A stretch of 44,359 nt of DNA from Dehalococcoidia bacterium (GCA_009377745.1 WHTK01000017.1:1-44359), one strand, 5' to 3'. Positions 35,530-43,288 are shown, counted from the stretch's first letter. The notes: generated by a model not told the origin, from the letters alone. Made by a program: numbers and translations.

Positions 35530-35742
35530 TCATCCACGGTAGTTGCGGTAGTTCGCCTGGTCGGCGGCCGCCTGATAGGGATCAGCGGAACCCTGGCGCT
35601 CGCGGAGGCCGGCGGGGCCTTCGAAGCGCGCGAGGTCGTCCGTTTCGTCCTCGCCGTTGAGCCTGGTACCCATGCGGCGATAGGCAATGTAGAGCAGAAG
35701 GCCTGCAATGACGACGACCGCGAGTATGTTCTCGAGTCCCAT
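35530..35742 (-). CDS. Small single-helix membrane protein
   Basis: 70 residues. One N-terminal membrane helix (ILAVVVIAGLLLYIAYRR) and a polar tail (RFEGPAGLRERQGSADPYQ). It starts at 35742, right against the NIL gene stop at 35743. No family recognised; the tight packing between NIL and MoaD suggests co-expression. Confidence 0.65.
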   Translation of the reverse strand: MGLENILAVVVIAGLLLYIAYRRMGTRLNGEDETDDLARFEGPAGLRERQGSADPYQAAADQANYRNYRG

Positions 35743-35985
35743 CTAGCCCTCGACGATGTCGCCTTCGACGGGATCAACGCGGACGCCCTTATCGGCGATC
35801 CAGGTGAGGCCGCGCTCGATCTCGGGCATGTCGCCTTCGAGCTCGAGGATGACCCAGCCGCGATCGGCGGTGACGTCGGCGCGGCGGATGTTGGTAACGA
35901 GCTGAAACTGCTTGCTGAGCTCGTAGATCAGCGGCTCCGTTACCAGGGTCTCCGGGAAGGTGAATTTGACTCGCTGCTTGGCCAT
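35743..35985 (-). CDS. NIL-domain protein
   Basis: 80 residues. RVKFTFPETLVTEPLIYELSK... QLVTNIRRADVTADRGWVILELEGD is the NIL domain found in methionine transporter MetN and in ferredoxins. ATG 35985 is chosen because AGAGGTAAG lies just upstream; an in-frame ATG at 36087 overlapping the thrC stop (ATGA) would add 34 residues. Regulatory or amino-acid-binding role by family. Confidence 0.85.
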   Translation of the reverse strand: MAKQRVKFTFPETLVTEPLIYELSKQFQLVTNIRRADVTADRGWVILELEGDMPEIERGLTWIADKGVRVDPVEGDIVEG

Positions 35986-36083
35986 CGTCTTACCTCTGAG
36001 GGCTGGCCGTGCGGGCGTCTCAATCGACCCACCGGCGGCTTTCTTAAGATACACGAGGCCAAGGCCAACGGCGATGGCTTCTC

Positions 36084-37340
36084 TCACGAGACGGCCCCGC
36101 TGGTGGCGGCTACGGCCTGCCGCCGGGACAGCGCCTCTTCAAAGGCGGCGATGTTGGGCTGGATGTGCAGCGGCTCCGGCAGCGCATCGGCGACGGCTTC
36201 CTGAGTCTTGAGGCCGGCGCCCGTGATGAAGGCCACGACGAGCTCGTCCTTGTCTACCTTGCCGGCGGCGATCAGGCGCTTGAGGCCGGCGATGGTGACG
36301 CCACCGGCGGTCTCGGCGAAGATACCCTCGCTCTCGGCAAGAAGGCGGATGCCTTCGACGACCTCAGGGTCGGAGACGGCGGCGCCGGAGCCCCCGGATT
36401 CGGCCATGATCTTCAGGGTGTAGTAGCCATCGGCCGGGTTGCCGATGGCGAGCGACTTGGCGATGGTGTTCGGCCGGACCGGCTTGACGTTGAAGGTGCC
36501 GGCCTCGTAGGCGGTGATGATGGGCGAGCAGCCCTGCGCCTGGCAGCCGGACATCTTGGTGTGGACGGAATCGATGAGCCAGAGCTTGGCCAGCTCGTTG
36601 AGGCCCTTCCAGATCTTGCCGTAGAGGGAGCCAGAGGCCAGGGGGACGATGCAGTGGTCGGGGGCGCGCCAGCCCAGCTGCTCCGCGACCTCATAGGCGA
36701 GGGTCTTGGAGCCTTCGGAGTAGTAAGGGCGGACGTTGATGTTGACGAAGGCCCACTTGTACTTATCGCCGAGCTCGGCGCAGAGGCGGTTGACGTCGTC
36801 GTAGGAGCCATCGACGGCGACGAGGTTGGCGCCGTAGATGTTGGAGCCGAGGAGCTTGGCGGCTTCGAGGTCGCTGGGGACGAAGACGTAGGCTTCGAGG
36901 CCGGCGCGGGCGGCGTGGGCGGAGACGGCGTTGGCGAGGTTGCCGGTCGAGGCGCAGGCGAGGGTCTTGAAGCCGAACTCGCGGGCCTTGGTGGCGGCGA
37001 CGGTGACGACGCGGTCCTTGAAGGACCAGGTGGGGTTGGCGCAGTCGTTCTTGATGTAGAGGCGCTTGAGGCCGAGGGCTTCGCCGAGGTTCTGGGCGCG
37101 GATCAGGGGCGTGAAGCCGGCCTGGAGGTCGACGGGCTCGCCGTCGCAGGGGAGGAGGTCGCGGTAGCGCCAGACGGATTCGGGGCCTTTGGAGATGCTT
37201 TCGCGGGAGATGGCTTTCTGGATGGCCTCGTAGTCGTAGGTGACTTCCAGGGGGCCGAAGCAGTATTCGCAGACGTGTTTGGGGGCTATGGGGTACTCGC
37301 GGCCGCACTCACGGCAGCGGAGGGCTGTTGCGTAAGACAT
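36084..37340 (-). CDS. thrC: Threonine synthase
   Basis: 418 residues, fold-type II PLP enzyme converting O-phosphohomoserine to threonine. N-terminal zinc-ribbon-like CRECGREY...CEYCF, PLP Lys in PTWSFKDRVV, GNLANAVSAHAA and ETAGGVT. The zinc-ribbon form is common in Chloroflexota and Deinococcota. The 5' region carries a promoter, a leader ORF and a terminator. Related PLP enzymes with MoaD-type partners make cysteine; threonine synthase remains the better call. Confidence 0.92.
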   Translation of the reverse strand: MSYATALRCRECGREYPIAPKHVCEYCFGPLEVTYDYEAIQKAISRESISKGPESVWRYRDLLPCDGEPVDLQAGFTPLIRAQNLGEALGLKRLYIKNDCANPTWSFKDRVVTVAATKAREFGFKTLACASTGNLANAVSAHAARAGLEAYVFVPSDLEAAKLLGSNIYGANLVAVDGSYDDVNRLCAELGDKYKWAFVNINVRPYYSEGSKTLAYEVAEQLGWRAPDHCIVPLASGSLYGKIWKGLNELAKLWLIDSVHTKMSGCQAQGCSPIITAYEAGTFNVKPVRPNTIAKSLAIGNPADGYYTLKIMAESGGSGAAVSDPEVVEGIRLLAESEGIFAETAGGVTIAGLKRLIAAGKVDKDELVVAFITGAGLKTQEAVADALPEPLHIQPNIAAFEEALSRRQAVAATSGAVS

Positions 37341-37358
37341 GGGTGCACCTCGGATGGC

Positions 37359-37384
37359 AATAAAACGGCCCGCCGAGGCGGGCC
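37359..37384 (-). terminator. Attenuator-type terminator in the thrC leader
   Basis: On minus, GGCCCGCC-GGCGGGCC stem (8 bp, tight loop) then GTTTTATT, about 19-44 bp before the thrC ATG. A terminator inside the 5' region implies conditional readthrough. Confidence 0.7.
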
Positions 37385-37421
37385 TGGGTCCTCGTCGGGA
37401 GGACGGCGTGTCTCGGTTGGA

Positions 37422-37499
37422 TCAGGTATGTCCGCCCGAAGCGGACAGGGGCATCGCCATGATGTCGAGGGCACGCGAGGGGTGGTTATGCCGGTTCAT
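37422..37499 (-). CDS. Putative leader peptide of thrC
   Basis: 25 codons then TGA. It starts MNRHNHPSRALDIM and ends ASGGHT, with a lone Thr codon (ACC) as the last sense codon. The ATG lies about 8 nt after a TAGGAT -10, so the mRNA should begin almost at this ATG. A UGUCCGC-UUCG-GCGGACA hairpin overlaps its end (37429-37447), and a second hairpin (about 37388-37404) and the terminator follow. Confidence 0.5.
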   Translation of the reverse strand: MNRHNHPSRALDIMAMPLSASGGHT

Positions 37500-37507
37500 T
37501 GGCTCGA

Positions 37508-37537
37508 ATCCTAGCAGGGGATGCGGGGAGGGGTCAA
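37508..37537 (-). promoter_or_regulatory. thrC promoter
   Basis: TTGACC at 37537-37532, 18-bp spacer, TAGGAT at 37513-37508. Same spacing as the trp operon promoter. Confidence 0.6.
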
Positions 37538-37786
37538 GGTTGGAGGTTGGGAGCTGGCGGTTTGATTGTCTGATTGTGGGGAATTTTTGCCGGTTGCGGT
37601 GGCGGGTAATCGAATCTGGAGAAGGGCATCGTAAGGCGGAGCGGGTGTGCACCGGGGCTTGATTGTGCTGACCACCTGGGGCGGCCCGGCGGGCGCGGTG
37701 CTGGGGTGAGACGGGCGGTCATGGGGATAGGGTATCGGGTTGCGGGCGGAGGTGGGAGGGGGAGGTGGCGCTGTGGGGAGGAGAAG
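37538..37786. other. Spacer between thrC and the TA module
   Basis: No gene recognised. It carries the first copy of the 46-bp direct repeat. Confidence 0.5.
37728..37773 (-). repeat. 46-bp direct repeat, copy A
   Basis: Starts TAGGGTATCGG and ends GGTGGCGCTG; one mismatch to 39353-39398. On minus it lies just before an ATG ACC, like a duplicated promoter region (GATACCCTA). Confidence 0.8.
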
Positions 37787-38221
37787 CTAAACGGGAAACG
37801 AGAGTGTACCTTGATGACCTAATTCGGGAAGAAGAGGAATTTCTGCTGCCCGTCGTGTCTGGCCTGCCGGACTCAACATATAGGCGAATGGTCGCCGTTC
37901 CGTTGCAGCCAATCGCTCAAGCCAGGTGAGCTTCCTGAGTATCAGAGCTAAGAGGTTAACGCTTCTGATGCGACCTGTGGTCAGGAATACGCCGCCCACA
38001 TTATTCGCGATCCACAAGTCTCGCTGTACATCGTTCTGAAGGATGGCCTTGTTAGCAGAAATTACCAACCACCCTTCCTCCCCAACTATCGGTAGCCAGT
38101 CGTGATCGAGCGTACCCTTCTTGATACGGCGTGACGGGCCGACGTAGTCAGCATCTACGCCAACCGCGTAGAGAGCGACGGCAACGCCTTTGCCTAAGTC
38201 CTCGTCAAAGAAGAGCTTCAA
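37787..38221 (-). CDS. PIN-like toxin (DUF5615/VapC45-like)
   Basis: 144 residues. MKLFFDEDLGKGVAVAL with early acidic residues, DHDWLPIVGEEGWLVISAN and the C-terminal half fit the PIN-like toxin fold, which would be an Mg-dependent RNase. Its ATG overlaps the antitoxin stop (ATGA). Lower-GC, differing from neighbours, and inside the direct-repeat bracket. Confidence 0.8.
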   Translation of the reverse strand: MKLFFDEDLGKGVAVALYAVGVDADYVGPSRRIKKGTLDHDWLPIVGEEGWLVISANKAILQNDVQRDLWIANNVGGVFLTTGRIRSVNLLALILRKLTWLERLAATERRPFAYMLSPAGQTRRAAEIPLLPELGHQGTLSFPV

Positions 38222-38922
38222 GCAGCATGACGCAAGACTTCTTCCACGACGGAGGACTGGAGTCCATAGTCTGTCGCGAGGTGACGGATGCTGTCTCCTG
38301 CCGCGAAACGCTCTCGTATTACCTGGACAGGTACGCGCGTTCCCTCAACCACAGGACGCCCCGCAGCGTAGTGAGGATCCACGACAATGCGGGCCGCCTT
38401 CCCAAATGGGTACCAGCGTGCCGCCAGATTGTCATCGCTTTCGAATTCAAGGCTGGACAGGGCGTCCTGCACGATTTCGGGAAGGACCCACTGACCCTGG
38501 AGGTCAAATGCCATGCGTCCGCTTCCGGGCTCCGCCGTTTCGAAGTCATGGATGAGATGACCGCCGAACTCCGCGAACTTCATGCTCGCAAATGGAAACG
38601 GCGTTAACCAGACTTTTCGAGCGTACTCATGCGCACGGCGGATTCTCTCAAGTTTGATTTTTTTGTCGCGACGGAAGCCTACGGCCACGATTATTTCGAC
38701 GAGCTCCAAAAAGGACACCTTCTGAGTTGGCCTATCCTTTTCGCCGAACACGGGCTCCATGTGGTGACCGATAGCATCGTATCCAGCAATCCAGCGGCGG
38801 ACGGTGGCTGAGGTAGTACCGGCGAGGCGCGCTGCCTCCGAAATCGAATAGGCTTTGCCGGTTCGAAACGGATCAGATACTGGTGGTTGTGGGCTGCTCA
38901 AACCTGCTCCTGCCTCATCCAT
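38218..38922 (-). CDS. MerR-like HTH plus DUF433 antitoxin
   Basis: Up to 234 residues. An N-terminal MerR-like HTH (YSISEAARLAGTTSATVRRWIAGY, from about residue 25) and a C-terminal DUF433 domain (GRPVVEGTRVPVQVIRERFAAGDSIRHLATDYGL). It pairs with the downstream PIN-like toxin, as in VapBC45-type modules. The ATG at 38922 lies inside the TATAAT -10 box. If that promoter is used the true start is downstream, perhaps TTG 38901 with AGGAG 5 nt before it. Confidence 0.83.
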   Translation of the reverse strand: MDEAGAGLSSPQPPVSDPFRTGKAYSISEAARLAGTTSATVRRWIAGYDAIGHHMEPVFGEKDRPTQKVSFLELVEIIVAVGFRRDKKIKLERIRRAHEYARKVWLTPFPFASMKFAEFGGHLIHDFETAEPGSGRMAFDLQGQWVLPEIVQDALSSLEFESDDNLAARWYPFGKAARIVVDPHYAAGRPVVEGTRVPVQVIRERFAAGDSIRHLATDYGLQSSVVEEVLRHAA

Positions 38923-38926
38923 TATA
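38921..38926 (-). promoter_or_regulatory. Extended -10 of the TA module
   Basis: TGCTATAAT, a consensus extended -10. It overlaps the first ATG of the antitoxin ORF, implying a short leader or a later start. Confidence 0.55.
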
Positions 38927-39250
38927 GCACACTCGTTCTGTTAGGTGTCTGCCTGACCAAATCATATCGCAAGCGTAAGAGCGCCGTACGTCGTACGTGA
39001 CGCTTCCTCACAGCGCCCAGACCGTTCAGCGTAACGTGATGCCGCGAGGAGGATGGTGCCGGGTGAGGCGCTGAATCCGGCTTCGTTAGTGACGGGAGGG
39101 CCGGGATCGCCGCGCCTTGCCTGCGGGCATGGTCGCAATGACAGTTGGGCGGGAGGATCGGCTGGACTCAGCGTTCAGTCGTGCTACGGAGATCACCCTC
39201 ACCCTAGCCCTCTCCCTCCGAGGGAGAGGGGACTTTTGGCTTGCGGCTGG
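38927..39250. other. Spacer with CCCTCACCC...GGGAGAGGG repeat
   Basis: No gene. 39194-39231 holds the palindromic CCCTCTCCCT/AGGGAGAGGG repeat also at 41541-41565 and 43201-43238. Around 39168-39250 the sequence tracks the DNA downstream of tauE at 41513-41583. Confidence 0.5.
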
Positions 39251-39346
39251 CTACAGGACGCCGAGGCCGTTGAGGGCGGAGGTGATGCCGGCGAGGAGGA
39301 CGATGCCGAGCGTGAGGCGCCGGGTGGAGGCGGACGCGGGCGTCAT
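39251..39346 (-). pseudogene. TauE-like 3' remnant (31-codon ORF)
   Basis: The last 23 codons (RRLTLGIVLLAGITSALNGL... plus stop) match the C-terminus of the TauE-like permease (RRLTLAIVLLAGITSTLTGL) at 41584. Eight unrelated codons starting at ATG 39346 precede them. So only a start-proximal piece and the 3' end remain, consistent with a duplicated, internally deleted copy. Confidence 0.75.
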
Positions 39347-39352
39347 CGCGGC

Positions 39353-39398
39353 TAGGGTATCGGATTGCGGGCGGAGGTGGGAGGGGGAGGTGGCGCTG
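39353..39398 (-). repeat. 46-bp direct repeat, copy B
   Basis: Second copy of 37728-37773. The two copies bracket the TA module and the TauE remnant. Confidence 0.8.
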
Positions 39399-39421
39399 GG
39401 TAAGCCGAGGGTACGAAGTTG

Positions 39422-40564
39422 TTAGCGGATTGGCAAGGGTTGAAGGAGAGTATCCTCCTTTAGCGTTGTACCAGACCAGCTGACAACTCCTCTCGTTCTA
39501 AGTTGATTACAAGCACTCCTGTAGTGCTTCTCGACCATCCGCCCAACCCACTTGTCAGCCAGGTAGTCTTGCAATTCCCCGAAATGCATGGGGCCTCGCT
39601 CAAGCAGTGCACCGAGCACATCTTGAACTAATAGTTTGAGGTCTTCTTCCTCCATTTGCTCGATAGAGAGCTTCGGCACGGCGATGCCATCTAGCCCTAA
39701 TTGGACGCCTCCCTGTTGTAGGAGGATAGCCCGGGCGCGTAAATATTGCTGATGCACGCCATAGAAGATATGCCCGATGATACGGCGACCAAGAGGGTGC
39801 CTCGCGGCATGAATCAAATAGTATTTAAGGCTACCGTCCTCCACGGTACGGATTGGGAAAATGCTAGCGATAAAGCCGAATTCGTTCTCCAACCCAGACT
39901 TATAAGGTGTCGCAATCTCCCTGTAGCGCTCTTCGCGTGACGAATCCTTATCGAAGATTCCACGCCAATTGCTTGACGGCCCCATAACTTTATCTAGACG
40001 TCGAAGAAAAGAATCACGCTTTCTCTCGTATCTTGAATCCAACCAACCGGCATCGCGATCAAATTTCGGGGCATTGAAGTTAATAAGGAGCTCTGTTTTG
40101 AAACCCTTATAGCGGTTACCTACCTTCGACATCGTCTCCCACTCCAGACCCTTAAGACCGAACGGATCTAGGAAGAAGAACGTGGGGGACTGTCCTATGT
40201 CACGAAGAATGGATTCAACATTCCTGTCGAAGGAACCAAATCGGTTGTCTATGTGACTGAGATATGGAGCAGTCGCAATTTGTAGGTTCTCGAACTCCTT
40301 CCGAACCACCTCTACGTTGATGCATCTCAGTTGGTAATTCTCTAGCTTCGCCGCAATCTCGGCGAACAGAAGTGGCGATCCACTCTCGCGCTCTTCGTCC
40401 TCACCGTAATATCCACGGCCAGCAAAGCCATCAACTGCATAAATCCGACCATGATACTGGCCGAGGATGCGCGTAAACTGCGGTAGATAACCTGACAGAA
40501 CGTCATGCTTCCTTCGAGACCACTCTCGTTTCCGTTCAAAAAATGAATTGCTTGGGATACTCAT
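39422..40564 (-). CDS. tcmP: Three-Cys-motif partner protein TcmP
   Basis: 380 residues. N-terminal Rossmann-like region with YAVDGFAGRGYYGED (about 42-56), INVEVVRKEF and FFFLDPFGLKGLEW (about 128-141), patterns like SAM-methyltransferase motifs I, II and IV. A C-terminal winged-helix-like part follows. TcmP proteins are always paired with a DUF5131-type protein carrying a Cx6Cx2C motif, here the upstream gene. Biochemical role unknown. Base composition is visibly lower in GC than the neighbours, suggesting horizontal gain. Confidence 0.87.
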   Translation of the reverse strand: MSIPSNSFFERKREWSRRKHDVLSGYLPQFTRILGQYHGRIYAVDGFAGRGYYGEDEERESGSPLLFAEIAAKLENYQLRCINVEVVRKEFENLQIATAPYLSHIDNRFGSFDRNVESILRDIGQSPTFFFLDPFGLKGLEWETMSKVGNRYKGFKTELLINFNAPKFDRDAGWLDSRYERKRDSFLRRLDKVMGPSSNWRGIFDKDSSREERYREIATPYKSGLENEFGFIASIFPIRTVEDGSLKYYLIHAARHPLGRRIIGHIFYGVHQQYLRARAILLQQGGVQLGLDGIAVPKLSIEQMEEEDLKLLVQDVLGALLERGPMHFGELQDYLADKWVGRMVEKHYRSACNQLRTRGVVSWSGTTLKEDTLLQPLPIR

Positions 40565-41308
40565 TCAAACTGACGCCAGAATCTTCGGATACTCGTCCCA
40601 CGTACGCTTATCCAGAACGCGGCCGGAGGCGGCTTTGCCGCGGCGGATGCCGGCCTCGTCGTAGGCGCCCCACTGCTTGAAGAAGAAGGCGATGTGGGCG
40701 GCCTGGCATTGGTCGCGGATGTCGCGGGCCCAGTCGGGGTTCATGGGGCGGGCGCGGTGACCGCTTTCGCCACCGACGATGACCCAGTGGATGCCATCGA
40801 GGTCCAGGTCGCCCAGGGAGCCGAGAAGTGGCTCGCAGGAGAGGAAGCGGACTGCCGCGGGGATGCCGCGTAGCTCATCGATGCGGGTGGTCCAGCGTTT
40901 GTTCTCCACGGAGACGCCGATCCAGACGTTGGGAGGAAAGTTAAGGCGCGGGACAAGCTGTCGCAACCGTTCGGGGCGCTTGGTGAGGACCTGGAAGGTG
41001 TGCCAGTGCGCTGCCTGCATGACCTCGAAGACTTTGATGATGTATTCGTCCGGCACGTCCTCGTGGAAGAGGTCGCTCATGCTGTTGACGAAGACGACCT
41101 TCGGCTTCTTCCATTCGAGAGGCTGACGGAGGCGATCGGGGCGCAGCGTGAGGTCGAAGCCCATCTCGTAAGGATGACCGGGGACGCCGCGGAAGCGTTC
41201 GGCGAAGGTCTTGGCGTAGCAGTGGGCGCAGCCGGGGGATATCTGGGTACAGCCCGTGACGGGGTTCCAGGTGGCTTCGGTCCATTCGATGTGGCTGTTA
41301 AGACTCAT
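40565..41308 (-). CDS. DUF5131 (Gp37/Gp68-like) three-Cys-motif protein
   Basis: 247 residues. IEWTEATWNPVTGC then SPGCAHCYA gives Cys20-x6-Cys27-x2-Cys30, a probable Fe-S site. WKKPKVVFVNSMSDLFHEDV and TKRPERLRQL follow, with IHWVIVGGESG and FFFKQWG further on, all DUF5131 hallmarks; the fold resembles radical-SAM or SPL-type proteins. ATG 41308 is chosen; 60 further in-frame codons upstream run through repeat and promoter DNA. The stop abuts the tcmP start (TGAATG). Confidence 0.88.
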   Translation of the reverse strand: MSLNSHIEWTEATWNPVTGCTQISPGCAHCYAKTFAERFRGVPGHPYEMGFDLTLRPDRLRQPLEWKKPKVVFVNSMSDLFHEDVPDEYIIKVFEVMQAAHWHTFQVLTKRPERLRQLVPRLNFPPNVWIGVSVENKRWTTRIDELRGIPAAVRFLSCEPLLGSLGDLDLDGIHWVIVGGESGHRARPMNPDWARDIRDQCQAAHIAFFFKQWGAYDEAGIRRGKAASGRVLDKRTWDEYPKILASV

Positions 41309-41341
41309 TACCAGTCTCTCTTGGCTAGTCCGAACATTTGT

Positions 41342-41347
41342 ACTATA
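41342..41347 (-). promoter_or_regulatory. Extended -10 of the DUF5131-tcmP pair
   Basis: TGCTATAGT on minus, about 33 bp before the DUF5131 ATG, with AGAGAG before the start codon. It resembles the TGCTATAAT at 38926-38921. Confidence 0.5.
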
Positions 41348-41452
41348 GCATCGCAGGGCAAATCCCTCCAGTAGAACGCTGGTGAGCGTTTTCTGGGTAA
41401 TCGGGGGTGGAGTTTGGTTGAGCAAAAATGAGGCCCTTGACGGGAGATCAAA

Positions 41453-41494
41453 GGTTGCCACGCCTCGGCTTTCGCCGATGGCTCGCAATGACGG
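41453..41494 (+). repeat. Interspersed palindromic repeat (GTTGCCACGCC type)
   Basis: GGTTGCCACGCCTCGGC then GCCGATGGCTCGCAATG. Other copies are at 42559-42600, 42793-42834 and 42916-42957. Confidence 0.75.
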
Positions 41495-41540
41495 GTTGGG
41501 GAGCGTCAGCGGGCTCAGCGTTGCGTGATGCTTCGGAGAT

Positions 41541-41565
41541 CACCCTCACCCTCCAGGGAGAGGGG
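41541..41565. repeat. CCCTCACCCT / AGGGAGAGGG repeat downstream of tauE
   Basis: A shortened copy of the palindromic repeat at 39194 and 43201. Confidence 0.5.
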
Positions 41566-41583
41566 ATTTGAGTTGTGTTTCGC

Positions 41584-42324
41584 TTACAGGGCGCCGAGGC
41601 CGGTGAGGGTGGAGGTGATGCCGGCGAGGAGGACGATGGCGAGGGTGAGGCGGCGGACGAGGGTGTCGTCGACGCTGGGGACGAGGCGGTTGCCGATGAG
41701 GCCGCCGGCGACGAGGGCGGGGGAGACGATGGCGGCGGTGAGCAGGGCATCGCGCGTTAGGAGGCCGCCGAGGGCGAGCCAGGGGATGGCGAAGACGCCG
41801 AGGATGAGGAAGTAGGCGACGATGGTGGCGCGGAAGATGTGGCGGGCGACTCTCTGGTTGGTGAGGAAGAGGATGACGGGCGGGCCGGCCATGTTGATGC
41901 TGCCGGACATGAGGCCGCTGAGGAGGCCGATGGGCAGGAAGGCGAGCTTTTCGCGCTGGACTTCGCGGCTGAAGCCGGCGAGGAAGAAGAGGGCGATGAG
42001 GGTGGTGGCGACGCCGATGTAGATGCGGAGGGTATCGACATCGGCGTGGACGAGGATCCAGGTGCCGATGGGGACGCCGGTGAGGCCGGCGAGGATGAGG
42101 GGCCAGATGCGCTTGAGATCGATGTCCGTGTGGGTGCGCTGGACGATGAGGGTGTTGAGGAGGATGGAGTTGAGGAGGGTGACGGGGGCGGCGAGCTTGG
42201 GGGAGATGAAGAGGGTGAGGATGGGGACGGCGACGATGCCGAAGCCGAAGCCGGTGAGGCCCTGGACGCTGCCGGCGATGAAGACGGCGATGAGGGCGAG
42301 GAGGAGGATTTCGAGTGCGGGCAT
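41584..42324 (-). CDS. TauE/SafE-family sulfite/anion exporter-like permease
   Basis: 246 residues, about eight membrane helices. GLTGFGFGIVAVPILTL near the N-terminus, GVPIGTWIL in the middle and the second repeat half with GLMSGSINMAGPPVILFL, the two-fold repeat signature of DUF81/TauE. It may export sulfite or a sulfonate breakdown product; specificity is not visible. ATG 42324 lies 7 nt after TGTGCTACGTT, an extended -10-like element, so the transcript may be leaderless. Confidence 0.9.
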   Translation of the reverse strand: MPALEILLLALIAVFIAGSVQGLTGFGFGIVAVPILTLFISPKLAAPVTLLNSILLNTLIVQRTHTDIDLKRIWPLILAGLTGVPIGTWILVHADVDTLRIYIGVATTLIALFFLAGFSREVQREKLAFLPIGLLSGLMSGSINMAGPPVILFLTNQRVARHIFRATIVAYFLILGVFAIPWLALGGLLTRDALLTAAIVSPALVAGGLIGNRLVPSVDDTLVRRLTLAIVLLAGITSTLTGLGAL

Positions 42325-43288
42325 CTTGCGAAACGTAGCACATGGGGTGGTTGGGGGAAGCTGGCGTTGGGTTCTCGATGATGGGGGCGCGCTGCGCGTC
42401 CTGCGCCCCGACTGCATCGGGGCTTGTGCGCTCCGCTTTCGTAGTTAAGAGATAGATCCGAGGGGACACCCCTCGGGCTCCCCGCGCATGGCTGCGCCCT
42501 ACGAACCCGCTTGGATGGGAGGGCTAGACCGCGTGGGTGTAGCAGATTTGGGGCGTCAGGTTGCCACGCCTCGGCTGTCTCCGATGGCTCGCAATGGCAG
42601 AAGGTGGGGTCGGTGGCGATGGCCGGGTGGGGAGCGAGGTTGGGTGGGTTTGATCCTTCGCTTCTGAGGTCGCTCAGGATGGCAACGGTGAGAGGGTCTC
42701 GTCTTGCTGGACGGGCGTGATAAAGAGGCTCGCAGGTGCGTCGGGGAGGGTGGTGGCGAGGCGGGAGGGGATGTGACGTTTGGGAGATTAAGGGTTGCCA
42801 CGCCTCTGCTGTCGCCGATGGCTCGCAATGGCAGAAGGGGGTTGGTGGCGAGCGCGGGCGGGGAGGTGACGTTGGGTGATGGCTACGGGAGCGATGCGAT
42901 GGTTGGGAGATTAAGGGTTGCCACGCCTCGGCTATCGCCGATGGCTCGCAATGACAGAAGACGGGGTTGGTGGCGAGGGCCGGGTGGGGAGCGAGGTTGG
43001 GTGGTGGCTACGGGAGGGGCGCCGCGCGTCCCTTCGACAGTGCTCAGGACAAGCCTGCGGGCTATCGCCCTTGTGCGCTCCGCTTTCAATAGGGGTTAGT
43101 TTCTGAGGGATACCCCTCAGGCTCCCCGCGCATGGGCTGCGCCCCTACGAACCCTGCTCTGGTTCGTGTGTCGATAGGGTTGAGGTGGACGGTCGCGCGG
43201 CACCCTCACCCTACCCTCTCCCTTCCGAGGGAGAGGGACTCATTTGGGGCGCAGATCACAATGCTGCTGAAGGATCGCAATGCGCGTG
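42325..43288. repeat. About 960-bp gene-free repeat array
   Basis: No gene seen. It has three GTTGCCACGCC repeats (42559-42600, 42793-42834, 42916-42957), the last two inside a roughly 125-bp tandem unit starting GGGAGATTAAGG. It also has two copies of a longer segment (42423-42509 and 43071-43156) containing CTCCCCGCGCATGG and GCGCCCCTACGAACC, whose minus strand reads GTAG plus a GCGCA/TGCGC hairpin. A CTTCGACAG...CTCAGGA repeat is at 43029 and a CCCTCACCC...GAGAGGG repeat at 43201-43238. Confidence 0.75.

Noticed and set aside
37497..37513. tRNA 3' end suggested by GGCTCGAATCC
   Set aside because: No D-arm, anticodon arm or matching acceptor strand; the bases are better explained as promoter and leader start.
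36165..37514. Plus-strand ORF of 449 codons opposite thrC
   Set aside because: Shadow of thrC with low-complexity Gly/Asp/Val content and no motifs.
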